A stretch of 64,000 nucleotides of DNA from Spirometra erinaceieuropaei (GCA_902702965.1 CACRXP010000876.1:132174-196173), one strand, 5' to 3'. Counted from the first letter of the stretch, positions 23,110-35,866 are shown. The notes: generated by a model from the letters alone, not told the origin. Made by a program: numbers and translations.

Positions 23110-24560
23110 GTGTGACCACCGGTGGTGAGGTGGCTGTCTTCGTAAACGCCTTCAAATTTGGTGCAGGGAGTGACGGGAGGAGTGGTTGTGGAGGCAGCAA
23201 GTGAAGTTTTCGGGTTGATGCTGAATTTGGTCCGAGGATATCTGACGAGACCGATCAGCGGACACAATGTTCGTTGGAATAGTGGACATGTCAGAAGAAG
23301 TTGAATGTTGACACTGCTAATCGGGACGTTTAAGACTTCCGAGATACTCGTCTGGTTTCGGCAGCGGCAACCTTGTTGACCTCATAGCATGCTGTTACTC
23401 ATAAATGTTCTTCTCCAGGCTAGTACGACCGAGACGACGTCCGCCCAGGCCTCCCAAATGATTTCTTACTTGTTTGGGAAAGTCCCTCAAGGTGTTCCTG
23501 CAACGTCGCTTTCGACCTTTTTCCCCGACTAGCGCCAGTAGCAGCGTCTCCATAGAAAAGTCGTTTGAGCAATCTCTCGTCGTAAACCCTCTGAAGATGG
23601 CTATTGTATCGCCGTTGTAGGTACCTCAATATGACGTGGATGCTGAGGAGTCCGGTCCGTTCAACGACTTCCGTTTCGGAGATACTGCCCTGCCACATCA
23701 TATTTAGGATTTTCCTGAGACATTTGAGACGGATATGATTGAGATTCCGCGCTCACTGCTTAGATTTCCATTTCACGCAGTAGAGTCGTCAAGATGACAG
23801 CTGTGCACATCTAGAACGTGGTGTTGAGAGGGAGATCGTGTCGACTTCCCACCGAGTACTAGAGCCGACCATAGGCCTGGTTAGCTTTGTAAATTCGATG
23901 AGCCGTTCGTCATCGATTTTGATGCTGCCTATATAGGCGGAATTTTCCACAGGTTTAATGTCGTTAACTTTACCCGACAGTAGTGCAAAGAGCGCTGTAT
24001 TCAGTGTCGGATGTCAGCTGATGCATGACTGCCGTTTTGTTCGCGTTAATGGTCAGTCCGAAGTTGTGGTAGCCGGCGGGGCAAAATTCCCTGCTCCGTT
24101 GCATATCCGGTCCTGCCACAGCATTGAGTGCTCAGTCGTTCGCTAAGAGCAGGCTGTAGACAATTTTCGTCGAGAGCCGCGCTGAAGTTTGCATTAGACG
24201 ATCTTTAAGAAGATGGACATCAGTCCTGTAAACGATGCGGACACCAGAATCACCATTACGCCAGGCGTCTATCAGCATGGCAGAAAACATGTTAATGAAT
24301 TGTTCAGGGCATCAAATTTTTGTATTATTTGCCACAGTTCATTGCCATCCACTGTGTTGAGGGTCTTCGTCGAACCCATGGAGGTAGTTAAGATGTCGGT
24401 CCTCAATATCTGGACTTTGCTTTGCATTCGGTTGTTGGCAAAGTTCATGTCGTTGGTTCCACGGTATCGGCGAAGGCCAGACTAGCTTTCCGGGCCACGC
24501 AGTGCGACGTCAGCAACCGCTTTGTTTGGCCTAGCATGAACACGATATTCACTCGTGGAC
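23110..24560 (-). pseudogene. LINE (non-LTR retrotransposon) RT and C-terminal region, broken
   Basis: The minus strand carries ordered pieces of a LINE reverse transcriptase. These are PES, a stop, SGLRRYRGTNDMNFANN (about 24430-24490), TKTLNTVDGNELWQIIQKF (about 24316-24373), FSAMLIDAWRNGDSGVRIVY (about 24225-24288), YSLLLANDWALNA (about 24115-24155), and NFGLTINANKTAVMHQL (about 24010-24060). After these come AYIGS, then IKIDDERLI, HDLPLNTTF, TAVILTTLL, and EVVERTGLLSIHVILRYLQ (about 23590-23690). Catalytic residues are lost: AFD has become TLN, and FADD has become LAND. The part between the first two RT blocks and FSAML is deleted. Frame changes and stops are frequent. The order matches LINEs that are very abundant in flatworm genomes. 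I do not assign the clade (RTE- or CR1-like). Confidence 0.85.
23222..23295 (-). pseudogene. LINE C-terminal C2H2 zinc-finger tail, degraded
   Basis: Past the LINE RT connection region, the minus strand reads TCPLFQRTLCPLIGLVRYP and then RTK. The related flatworm LINEs end in a C2H2 finger of the form CPxCQRxFRARIGLVGHLRTxC. Here the first Cys is kept, the second is Phe, the first His is Tyr-Pro, and the final ligand is lost. A Thr- and Pro-rich tail follows (NPKTSLAASTTTPPVTPC). The finger probably bound nucleic acid during retrotransposition. This copy could not bind zinc. Confidence 0.65.
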
Positions 24561-24940
24561 TCGCTCATATTTGGTCCGTTGGGAAACCAAAATTAGACGC
24601 TACGCCAAAGCATCCATCGACATCTTTTTTGCACTTAACGCATGGTCAGCACATTTGCACAAAGATCTGGTAGGTTCTTTGTCAGTATTCTGTGGTTGTA
24701 ATTACGTGGTAAATACAATTGCCCGATTAACGAGGTGGTCCATTGCAACATTTATTCCGAATACAATTACAGATACTATGGTGTCCGCCTTTCTGGAACA
24801 CTGGATTTCCAATTATGGTCTCCTAAATTCTTGCCACTGACTAAGACAAACAATTTAAATCTGAGCATTTTAGTAGCTCTAATGATCTCTAGCATGTCCC
24901 CTCATATTCACAACAATCCATAATTCCTTATGAAATGGCC
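24561..24940. other. Segment upstream of the LINE remnant, unidentified
   Basis: The LINE similarity fades at about 24560. Overlapping plus frames (24422-24673, 24571-24840, 24735-24923) are partly antisense to the LINE and have no recognisable content. The LINE's own endonuclease domain, expected on this side, is not readable. Confidence 0.4.
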
Positions 24941-25560
24941 TGGCCTAACGCTTTCACTCCAAACTTAGTCTCACTCTGGCTTACGGCAACCTTACTCACT
25001 GGCCTCTGTCATGCAAGGTATCCGTAACATGCTGAAACCTCATATGGAGTACTCCGCTGTCGAACGTTTTACGGCCCTATCCTACGGATTATCGGGGATT
25101 TTTCCAGTTTGCACCAAAACGCAAACGATTTGAACGCTACTGGTTATGCCCCTTAGTTCCGCGGCGCATTGTTTGATCTTAAAACCATGCACTCCCGCCC
25201 TCCAGTGAGTAAACCGCATGTTAGCCTTAACTTACTAAGGCGTTATTTAACATTTAACCGTGCGAATAGTATGTGTAGGTCGCCACAACGACCCTACAAC
25301 TGAACATCTCGAGTCCTACTGCACACGGACAAGCACTTCAAAATCACCCGTGAAGATCGCGCAGGCTGCTCTTAGATGACCATCAGGAAGTAACTTGTAC
25401 CGATTCTCTTTCGTTCTTCCCGACACATCAAACTTAAGCACCTGCCTTAGTGTTTCCTTGCGATTTGCCGTTCTTCCTCTTACACCTGATAATCCTGAGC
25501 ATTCCCATAGCTCCCAACTTTACACCCCCACGCGCAATGGGTGTCGAGTCGCTTTATCTA
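24941..25560. other. C-biased, GC-richer segment, unidentified
   Basis: The plus strand is poor in G and rich in C and T compared with its flanks, with blocks such as CACTCCCGCCCTCCAGTGAG. No frame of useful length exists on either strand. It may be the untranslated part of a retroelement, possibly the LINE next to it, but nothing in the sequence proves this. Confidence 0.3.
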
Positions 25561-26818
25561 ATTCTTACTAACATGTACGTTATAAACAATACTTGTACAC
25601 TCCACTCCGATTTTTGCGCATAGAAATAGGTTCCAGGGGGTGGACTACTGTAGTGACTAGAAAACTTCCGTAAATTTAAATATAACGTTGAATAACAACT
25701 AAAAATCTGACTGGATTCTTGAGGTTAATTTGTTTCTCCTAATTTTACTGGCATATATAACCTGTGGACATAGGTCACTTACATCCACAGACAGGCCGCT
25801 TTATATTCTACAGTTTTTGGAGGCGGTAGTCAACCCAACAAAGTGTATAGCAGAGCTTTTTGCCTCACATCCGAATTTAGAAATGATTTGAAAAAGACGA
25901 GCTCAAGCCCAATTACAACCTTGTCCTTCTGATCTTACTGCACAATGGCCAGCAAGTGAACTTCAGGCAAACAGACTGGCAGTTTGCTGACTACCCTCAA
26001 ATTATCAAAGACATAGTAACTCGGGATTTACTGCTAACAGGAAAAACGTTTTCTGTTAGTTGCATTGCTGCAAAACCAGTAGTTGAGTGCTTGTAAGTAA
26101 GTCGGTGTATGATGATTTTTCAAAAATAAGCGCCAACCATTGATGTTTTTTTAGTTTCAACCCTTCTCCTTCTCCTTAATAGCCAAAGTGTGCAGCAAAT
26201 AAATGCTCTTCGACAAAAAGATTCACCCAAGGGGCCATATGTGCGTTATATTTGTACTGACTCTCCGGGAGGGAATAGCACACAGTCCTCAAAAGTCAAT
26301 TGTTTGAGAGCTTTGTAAGCGCCTTTTGTAGATTACTTACACCAGGCTCGTGACTCTTTGTCCCACCCACTGTTATGATAGTACTGCTATCGTAGTCTAA
26401 GCAGTTTCCCGTTAGGTACGCCCTGTTTTGTTTTAATTTAACAACCGTGTTATTGTCCTTCTTCTGACGATGACCATTTGAGTTCTGAAGTGTGTTTGCC
26501 TCATGTATGCGGCCTTGAGTTAGAAGTATGTTTTATATTAGAACATAAACTCCTTGAAACAATAAGGCAAGGCCATGTCGAATTCTTGAGTAAAACTGAT
26601 GACATCTTTGCTGCTTATCATAATGCAGTGCTTTTGTTTGGTCTGTAAAGCAGAGAGAAAATCAAAAGGCTAAATTACCGACCGGAAAGGCTGAAGTGCA
26701 GGAGGCCATAGGACACAAAGTTAAAGAGGCAACCAAAAGCTGACTTAAATGCCGACTGAACATAAGAATTCGATAAGCTGAAAGTCCCAATTCGCTCACT
26801 GTGGTGGCAAGTAATGTG
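25561..26818. other. AT-rich stretch without a recognised gene
   Basis: No recognisable protein, RNA or repeat is seen. Confidence 0.55.
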
Positions 26819-27162
26819 AATAACTGAACTACAAAATTTCGCGACCGCTTCTCAACTGCTGCCGGTCGTTGCATAACAGAAATAACAAGTGAGAAAGGTA
26901 CAAAGGTTTGAATTTCGACAGAGAAAATCGATGTAAAACAGCAAGGTCAACGTGTACTGTGCGTAGACAAATCGATAAAATGGTAACTGAAAAATGCAAC
27001 ATGGGAATGAAAATGGGGAACTAGGCATGCCGAGGGATTTCGAAACTCAAAAGGGGCTTGGGTCTACCAGGGCAAACTGAGGTTGACCACGTGGTCTAAC
27101 TGTTTTACATCGATTTTCTCTGTCGAAATTCAAACCTTTGTACCTTTCTCAATAACTGAACT
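26819..27162. repeat. Perfect 51-bp inverted duplication with 12-bp flanking direct repeat
   Basis: The segment 26891-26941 (beginning GAGAAAGGTACAAAGGTTTG) is repeated exactly in inverted orientation at 27100-27150, with 158 bases between. Directly after the right arm, AATAACTGAACT (27151-27162) repeats exactly the sequence at 26819-26830. Next to the inner side of the right arm is a 12-bp perfect palindrome, GACCACGTGGTC (27085-27096). No protein is encoded in the loop. It could be a foldback element, or the scar of a template-switch event that copied two nearby segments. Perfect identity suggests a recent origin or ongoing gene conversion. Confidence 0.9.
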
Positions 27163-28320
27163 CTCATTTTTGTTTGCCCGAATTAAGTCGTTTTATTCTG
27201 AAAAATCCCTAGGGAATTTGTGCTGTTAAGTTTGCCAGACAAATGTGCTCCATAATTAATGCTCGGTTTACGAAGGTTAACCGGTTAAATGGTCCTGGGT
27301 TTAAAGTCGTCTGGTACTTTACTGGTTCTGTCTCTTAGTTTCCTCATAGCGGAACACGTACGCTTTTAGATTGTACTGATATAATCAGTAGTTCATTTGT
27401 CATGGGTGACGCCCTCATGGACAGTTGAAAGACAGTAGAGGATAAAAAGTGCATGAACCTGTAACGCATTCATAAACTTCCATTATATTTGCAGTCATTT
27501 TAACTAACTATCTCTATCTTTGGCTATTTATACCGAAGTGAGGGCTGAGAATTACTTATCATACATGAACGTTTGGCTGCGACAAATGCGCATCCTAACA
27601 ACTGTCTCTTCATCTGAGCAAGTGACACAAATTCGACGAGGTATTCAACCTGCCAAAGACGGACTAATGGCGTATTTTGACATGACACGAAATTAACCTC
27701 TATATCGCATCACTTTTCAGTTGTGGCCATACACAAAATGCTGAAACTGCAATTTAACGAGTGGACAGAAAATTCAGAAAAAGACCCCTCGTAACTCTGA
27801 AAGCACTGCTTGAAGGCCTTTTTTTACTACCAGATGAGATATGCAGGAACAAGGCAAATGCATACGAATGGGATCACGGTTGTCCAGCTTTATTGCTGAG
27901 ACAGTGTTGCAACCAGTAAAGGTGTTGGCGTTCGGTCATTAGCGACCTTGTTTGTGGGTACGCTTATGGTATATTTGTCGTCATCAACCAAAACAAAACT
28001 GGAGAATTCGTGCGACATTTCAATGCAATCATCTCAGACACACATTTCAGGTTAAGGGAAGAAAATTACTGTCAATTGCCGCTTGCAGACTTGCTAATAT
28101 ACAGAAAAGGCGAAAGAGAGCTCTCATCAATTAAACTTCCATTGTAACCATCCTGTTTTGCACAAACGCAACTGCATGGGAACTCTGTGCGCAGTATGGG
28201 AAGATTCCATCGAGTTAGAAGACAACATTGTCCAGTTCCAGTTTTTGTGAAAGCTCTGCACAGTTGACGGATACACTGATAACTTTGTCAAGAGGTTCAA
28301 GCGAAACATTAGGAGAAGAA
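27163..28320. other. AT-rich stretch without a recognised gene
   Basis: The short plus frame 27952-28134 and the minus frame 28127-28369 carry no recognisable domain. Nothing else is seen. Confidence 0.5.
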
Positions 28321-28347
28321 ACCTGAGGGATTCACCCAACCTCAGGT
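28321..28347. repeat. 8-bp perfect hairpin
   Basis: ACCTGAGG (28321-28328) and CCTCAGGT (28340-28347) flank an 11-base loop. No U-run follows on either strand and there is no gene for it to serve, so I do not call it a terminator. Confidence 0.6.
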
Positions 28348-30545
28348 TCTGGCACGCCATGACTTCCATTACTGATCTGTCTGAAGAATTCGCCAGATTT
28401 ATGAAAAATCATGGAAGTGAGGTCGCCCACAAATAGAAGGGATAATCCGCCGGCAGCCCGTGCAAACTATGTACCCAATGCTCCTCAGTAATAAGTCCAC
28501 TCTCATTTAACTGGTAGAATCCCATATTGTGGGAGAGACCGACAAACATGTCCACACGAGCTTGCATAATCACAAGCTTGATGTGCGACGAAAGACTGAG
28601 ATTTCTTTGGTGGCTGCCTCCAAGGTACGATTTTTATTTCGAGTGCATGAAAATCTTAGGCCAGCCGGATGACCGGGTTTCGCTATTACTACAATAGGCG
28701 TAGTACACGACCAAGGATTCAGTCAGTAGTCGTATTGATTTCTCAACCGCTTACGAGACGTTGAGGTGACAAATCGTTTGCACGATTTAAGTTCGTTCCT
28801 GGTAGATTTGATAGATATGGAATGAGTTGTACCTTCAATCCTTGGCGATGGTCTCGCGTGAGAGTTTGGAACGTCGGAACAAGAAACAACTGGTCGCAGA
28901 AATCGCCTCCCTTTCTTCCTAATAATAATCTGCTAATTTGTCCGACTTTCAAGTGTTTTCTAAAATTTGAAAAAAGTATGATTATGCCTGCAATTTGCGA
29001 GTTTATTAAACGGCAAAATCAGTGTAACAAGTTGCACATTCTTGCAATTGTCACGGTTTACGGGTTTTATTTTTTAGGGGTCGTCAGCATCAAAATTAGA
29101 CGTGCTGTAATGAAGTCTACCCTTTGGTAGAGTCTTGATTAATGTGTAATACTTGGTGTGCCCACTACGCATTACCCTTACCGCAGGGCTGACTGACGGT
29201 CTAATCTGACTGTCATTGCATCTGTCTTTTTCATCCTCTGGCCATCTCCAGGTCGCTGCAGACTGGGATCGTCCATAAAGTATAACAATCAGGTCAGCCC
29301 CAATTTTATGACGACATAAAAGAAGATAAAAACCGTTTTCGTCCCAAATGATGGAATACTGCTTGCCGAATCCACCGTAGTTCATTAACACCAAAATCAG
29401 GGAAACAAATGTGAGGAAGTGAGGTCAAGTATTACTGATGATACTGGTACGGGAGATCAGTGAGCGCAAGGGCACTGTTGTGGGACTGTTGTAATAAATG
29501 CTTGAATGGGGTATTTGTTGTCTTTATTTATTGTAACAGCAAACCTAGACAAATGATTTCGGTCGGGCAAAGGCCGTTCATGACTAATTGATGTGATTTC
29601 TGCTCCACTTTTCTTGCAGAACTACTAAGCAGTAGTTTAGAAGCTGTCAAATGACACATTAGTTTCGGCGTCATTCACTACTGCATTGAAAAAACATTTC
29701 TGGGACAGTTTATAGCAAATCGGATGCATGTTGGCACAGGAAGTGCTCACCCGGTGCCTTCATAAACATACTAAGTGTCCATTATATACCAACAGTGACC
29801 TATATGAACCCTCGGCGGTTGAATTTTATTTGTAAACTAAGAAATCTGTCGTGCAAATGGGTATTTTGCCGAAATTCGTAAATTTCTATTTTACCCCTGA
29901 TTGGTTGAATAAAGTACAAACTCAACCATTCACTTTTTCTGAGAAACCTTGTTTTACAAAACTGACAAACGCTTGTTGGCAGATACTCGTCGACTAGATG
30001 CACCCTTCCAGTTGCGTTGTCAAGTTTATTCTACTGAAATATTAAGAATTTAAAGATTCCAATCTGGTTTATTTCATATTTTGGACATCCTAGTTTTTAT
30101 CACCTCAAACATTTCAGTTTGGCTCCTATGCTGTTTCTGCATACATCAAAATTTGCCCCTAAGTAAGCATTTAACTCCAAACTAAAGTCAAATATTTATC
30201 AAAATATGCAGTTTTTGTCATCTACTTTTTAACCTATGATCTTTAGGGAATTCAAAGGACAATTTTCAAACCCGAGATACAGTTTAATTATCTATTTGCT
30301 CGTATCTTTCAGCTCATTACTCCAATAGCCATACAAATGTACAGGCCTGAAGAGAATTTATTGAAAGCAGACGCATGCTCGCCAAATTGCCGTTTGAATT
30401 TTACAATGGGAATTTTCGCAACTTCTGGGAATGCTGACTGTCAAATTTTCCGTGTCGCGGCCAATTTAGTTTTCCTTAACTTTGGAACTTCTTCGAAATA
30501 TTCGCTTTTCTTTCACAAATACTGCTGCATTACATAACTATGATA
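28348..30545. other. Stretch without a recognised gene
   Basis: Frames up to about 106 codons exist (minus 29074-29394, plus 28822-29130) but overlap one another and have no recognisable domain. Confidence 0.5.
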
Positions 30546-30580
30546 TTGTCTCAGTGTTTATTGTCTCAGTGTTTATTGTC
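30546..30580. repeat. 15-bp tandem repeat, 2.3 copies
   Basis: TTGTCTCAGTGTTTA occurs twice in a row without mismatch and is followed by the start of a third copy (TTGTC). This is a small replication-slippage duplication. Confidence 0.9.
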
Positions 30581-32875
30581 GGTATTTTCCAGTAACAGTT
30601 ACTCAAGAATGTAGATGAAGCAAAAAATTAGCTAAGCACACCCATCATTTGTATCGAAATTTCAGTTTGGCGTCCAGATTTGCCGGTATCTCTCCTGATA
30701 TAAACAACGATCTTGGCAAAAATTCAGAAATAATACACAGCACATGAATATTTCCCAATATTCGCCAGTATTAATTGATGGTCTTCCGACCGTCCATTTG
30801 CAGGAATTTAAATCAGCTTTTCTGTGTCCAATGAGCATATACAGGTTTTAAGACCTTTATAAAAAATCTTGCAGTCGGAAAACTGTTTGGGCGTTCTTAT
30901 CCGTTGGCTGGTAACAAGGGCAGCTTTGACAAGAGGTTTGGATCAGTTTCAAGATAAGGGGGGGAGTAAAGAGATTCAAACGAACGAAAAAATAAACAAG
31001 TGCTATTACTCGAGGGAAATAAGACCTTCTTAAGAAAAGAAAATAATAATACTCCTAACCGTTGTACAGGTTGCTCGGAGAACAGGATCAGCAGCATTCA
31101 TTTTAATGAAGTAAAAAGAATAACTGTATAATTTCGAACAGGCCGCCGTAATTTACTTAATACGACAGAAAAGATTATGGAATATCCACCCTTTCTTGGC
31201 TCGCTGCATTTTAAGTGTTGGATTTTTTTATAACTGAGAGCCTAGTCATAAATATATATCCTAAAAGGTTTCCCCGCGACTTAATTTTTGGACCATGATG
31301 GTTTCGGTATAAAGATCTTCCAAGAAAAGCATCGTTAATTTACACCAAATCGCTTTGATTTATGGAAGCTTCACTGCATAGGTCGAGAGGTAGAGCCATC
31401 TAACGCAACTAGATACATGCCTTGCAAGACAATGCCACCTACGTAGTTGTGAATCCAGATATAGCTAAGCGGAAAAGTACATTTTTATTCCGCATGCAGG
31501 ATAGAGCAACATGTATACCTCCATGCAGCTGAAGAGAAAAGGTATTTTGTTAATTGAGCTTGAATCCTTCATCAGTTAGACGGGGATAGTTTTTAACTGT
31601 TATGTCAGCGATATTTTCTCATTCCAACAATAGAAGATCCTTTTTATTTTCTACTTTCGCTTTAACCAATCCGTTTAGTCGAAAATGTGTTACATTAGTA
31701 CAGTAACAAGCTTACTTGTCAGTCATTAGCAAGATAAGTCCTCACAAAGCGAAATTTAGGAGAAGCCACAGTCCATTTGCCAAAAAATGCTAAGAATGGC
31801 ACCCTATTGCACGTCCCCAGCTCCCTTTTCGCATGACATTCTTGCGTCTTACCAAAGTCTGTATGTAAATGGAGACGCCCTAAGGATTTTACGACTTTGC
31901 CTGTTGATTTTCTACGAATAATACAGACATGTCAGAATGCGCTTTGGATTCACATAAACTTAAACTCTCTGAAGAGCGTTCACTTGTAGAACTAAACGCG
32001 TTTTTTTTAGAAATAACGGCTTCATTAAATTTCGCGCACGCAGAAATTATGCACTTAAATTCAGGGAAAAGTTTATCATCATGGGCCGTCCAAACGTCCA
32101 AGGGATAACGCCTGTTTTAAGATGCCCGCGGATTTGTTAATGTTACTCGCAAAATTCATAGTATGATTTAAATATACTTAAACGGTTTATGAGTGCTGAA
32201 GCACGCGGTCATGGAGACGTGAGACAAGCAAATTTGGTGCATTGAAAATACGTTAAACATACTTCGACAAACTAACAAACATAGAAAAAATGTCAGTTTA
32301 CTTTAGAATTACACAGGCACTACGATAGTTCTTAAGACAACGTTCCTCCTTTCTGAATGAGCCAAGTAGAGAGGACGCTATGTTTTGGAAAATTTGTAAG
32401 AGGAAAAAACTGGGCAGACCGGCATCTATGAACTTAAAAATTATCGAGGCTAGGAACACGCGCCATTTTAGTGCGACTTACACAGATAGACGGAAATGTG
32501 CCGTACAACTTTAAAGTTCTTTAGTTAGTGCAACTATATACTATTTGTCAAAAGATAAAAGGATGTTCTGAAAAATGGTAAAAAAGAGGTACGATCGTGG
32601 AGAAAGTACTTTGTTAACGTGCTCCATTGGGTTCCTACTCGAACTCATTATATGAGACAGTCACAGAAAAGGGGGGTGGATAAACAATGGAGTGCAGTCG
32701 TAATTGGATGTACTTGATATGCAATCTCATATCTCTCACAATTAATGGCTTTGCATTTGTCGCTGATGGTCGTTGTTCGTGCGATGTCTACTCACTAGTA
32801 TTATTTTGAATTGTCGATTGCCGCAATTTCGACATTGCTGTCGATCACTTCTATGATAATTACTCGTCATGTTAA
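30581..32875. other. AT-rich stretch without a recognised gene
   Basis: No recognisable feature is seen. All frames are below 75 codons. Confidence 0.55.
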
Positions 32876-33300
32876 CTGGCTAGGGTCGTCACTGGAAGGG
32901 GTGCTCGCCTGCAATCCCCTCGTGATCTAAACAAGCAATTAATAGAAGAGGACAGGCCTTTTGCCTGTGAACAGATTGGCGGCCCAACAATCCGACTCAT
33001 AAAGCTCGCCGTTTATTCGGCTGCCCCCCTCTTGCGAGGGTTTTGGCCTCGCGATAATTGAGGGTCTGATCAGGTGGCGTAGAATGAACCAGAACCCGAG
33101 AATTGATATCAGTCCTCCCCACGGCTACGATATGCTGGACAATTCAGTCTGGTAGAAATCTCCAAGATTCTTTGTTCAGCGGTCATATTCCCATTTTAGC
33201 CGGTATCGCCTCTATGTCCCCAACTGCAGCAGATCCAATGAGCGGCTCCAGGCGTTTCCTGCCGTAGATTTGACTATATCAGTCTATTTATCTGGCGCCT
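32876..33300. other. GC-richer segment, probable decayed repeat
   Basis: The segment stands out from its AT-rich flanks and contains blocks such as GCCCCCCTCTTGCGAGGG followed by GGCCTCGCG. No frame longer than 60 codons is present and no domain is recognisable. By analogy with the PLE and LINE remnants, which share this composition, it is probably transposon-derived. Confidence 0.3.
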
Positions 33301-34954
33301 GACCGTTGCCTCCAGACTGCTTGCAGTTTCAAATTCAAGCGATGTTAAAAGGCAATTGAGAGTTTCCAAGGCATGTCTGACGTACTCACAAAAATTTAGG
33401 GACCGATGCGGTTTAATTTCAGGTCCCGATGACACATTTAATGGAGTAGTCATTCGCTCTTAGTATGATAATTCAGCAACCATGCTTTTTAGGTTACTAT
33501 ATTGTACCTCGACACGCCGGTATAGCGTTTACACTCAACTGGATGTGTGACTGATTGCCGTTTGCTGTTAGAATTCAGTATTTCCCTAGACGGTTTAGCT
33601 TTTAGACCTACAAATGGTTAACAGATGCGTAGACAAATGCGACAAGAGATCGAGGCGCATCACAGGCGGACGATGGATTAATCACTGGGCCGAGTACGAT
33701 TGCCAGTGAGGAATGTGGAAGCTGCAAATTATATAAGGTGTGTGATTGTATGGCGAATGAATTATATAACTACTGTACCCACTGTTCATCAATCGTCCTT
33801 GTCTTTTTCTCTCAAGATCAGTTCGCGTAGGAAAAAAAACTTGAGGCGAATATAAAGACTGCGTGCACCGTTATCTTCTTAATTTAACAGTAAGGAAACA
33901 TCAGTTCGGTAATCTTCTCTAGCCGTCCATATGTGTAAAAAAGGAATTTTTCCGTCCACTTGTTTCGACACATGCTATATAATACTCTATCAAAGAATAA
34001 CAGGGTAACGGCATTTGTCGCTCAGTGTCCTGTACTTTAAAAAATCGATACCAAAGTGTATGTGTATTAACATATGGAGTTGATTCGGCAATCATTGGGT
34101 CAAGGTTGATCGTTTATAAGAACGCTGGACGGGTGATTAGAGAACGCAAATTCTTAGGTGTTTGCATATTAAGATTACAACATTTGAATGCACTTAATGC
34201 TGTTGGCAACAAACACTGACCGCAAAAAGGATGTATTCTTCATCAATATCTTTTGACGCTGTGTCGAGTTCAAATCCGACGCCGCCGTAATTAATAACAT
34301 TTTAAACCTTTATGGCATGCTGTAGCCTAAATACCGAAAGCAACGCATTTTTTCTATCTAAATAGTAAAGTAACAGCTTTGACAACATAAAGGAGGAATT
34401 TTGTGATGTGTTTCATTTTGGAATGCAAGAAATGACTGTTTATCTAGAGGGGTAAGGTTTTTAAAAGCCCCTGGTTTTTCAAAGGAGATCGGAATAGAGT
34501 GTAGGTGTAGATTTCTAATGATTTTACATGGTTGGTTCCGAGTCACATATTTGTGCGTCTAGTCTGTTGGAAGAAATTCATCACGACAATTGAATGAGAA
34601 CTTCTTTCACTTTCAAGGCGGCGAACAATTCGATAAAATGATGCTGTACCAACTGTAGTGAAGGAGAAGTGCAATGTCCAAGTTTAAAGCATAAAACAAG
34701 AGCCCGAGCACTTAATTTAAAAATAATGGCTTTGGTGGTTTCATTTTTAAGTCCTAACAATGAAGAGGGAGGAGAAAAAACAATAATCATAATATAGCCG
34801 TTTCAAGATTGGCTTTCACGTGTCTGTGTAGATACTGTTTGCTATGTTTCAAATGAGTAACCGATCGTCACTTAAGTACTGATATTCGGCCACATACGAG
34901 TGCTTGCTCACGGAGACCTGCATAATAGCATCTTGCCACCCCCGCGCCTCCATA
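33301..34954. other. AT-rich stretch without a recognised gene
   Basis: Nothing is recognised. A GAGTTCAAATCC string at about 34267-34278 resembles a tRNA T-loop, but no flanking arms support it. Confidence 0.5.
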
Positions 34955-34998
34955 TAAATAAACAAATAATTTTATTTATTTACACCTAGACTACTCTC

Positions 34999-35045
34999 CG
35001 GCTGCAAGCCGCCCCTATATTTACGGGCGCCTGCAAAAACAAGGA
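34999..35045 (+). repeat. Dispersed repeat motif, copy 1, with small hairpins
   Basis: The core GGGCGCCTGCAAAAACAAGG plus three A residues (about 35025-35047) recurs at 57710-57732 with two differences in 23 bases. Just before it, CGGCT-GCA-AGCCG forms a hairpin at 34999-35011, and CGCCC with GGGCG forms a second one. The wider flanks of the two copies do not align obviously. It may be a fragment of one repeat family. Confidence 0.5.
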
Positions 35046-35866
35046 AAGGTCCTAAAACGCTAGAGATAGCGGAGATAGTTCAGATGATTGATTACCTACG
35101 GGTCGGATAGTAATAACAAAAATGCTTGGACTTCTAACACTGATGCTGCTCAACGTATGAAATTCGGTAACGTCCCAGCCGAGCAGTTGGCCCATTCGTT
35201 TTGATCCAGTGTGAACTTACGGTAGGACAAAATATCGCCTCCTTGTCATTCCCGCTCGGTCAGCTTCGTTTGAAGTAAGTCGTTCATCGCACCGGCATAG
35301 GGATTTTGATCACAAGTTCGCCAGACCTTGTATGTTTAAGCGATTCTTATGTCAGAGGCTAATAATTCCAGACAAGAGACGCGTGAATTATTCTGTCACT
35401 GGTTGGTAGCTGAAAGCTTCCGAAAAATTTGTATCGTGGGAAACGCCTCCTAACCTGCAACATTGTTTCATTGGTGCTTACATCAGTCTTGGCTATTCGT
35501 CAAAAAGTTCGCAAACGTAACACGCTTTTTTCAGTTGGATTGCCCTACGGAGTCTTGGTGCATTATTTTGCTATCGCCATTCATATGTGCTTATAGAAAA
35601 CTGGGTTGCTAACGCACATATTGTGCTGTTACGCGGTATGGTTTCTTCACCCGATACCCTGACGTTCACATCGAAGCGGAATTTGAGAAAGGCTGTGGAC
35701 TCAACAAAAGTTACAGGTCACACTCTCCTCGCCTTGTCGCGAATTGGCGATCAGAAGGCCAAAAGTTGCACTGGCTCGCGGAAGACAGTTGACATACCAA
35801 GCTCAAAATCTCTGTTTAAGCCAAAAATGCCAATGATATTTCTTTATAAGAGCGCAACACCCATGA
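35046..35866. other. Stretch without a recognised gene
   Basis: A plus frame at 35587-35907 (106 codons) has no recognisable domain and runs antisense into the probable PLE remnant. Confidence 0.45.

Noticed and set aside
28321..28347. Rho-independent terminator
   Set aside because: There is a hairpin but no U-run and no gene. The window is eukaryotic in character.
30546..30580. Start of a CRISPR-like array
   Set aside because: Two direct copies of 15 bases without spacers. This is a simple slippage duplication.
34262..34285. GAGTTCAAATCCGACG, similar to a tRNA T-arm
   Set aside because: The stem does not pair in the right register and no D-arm or anticodon arm precedes it.
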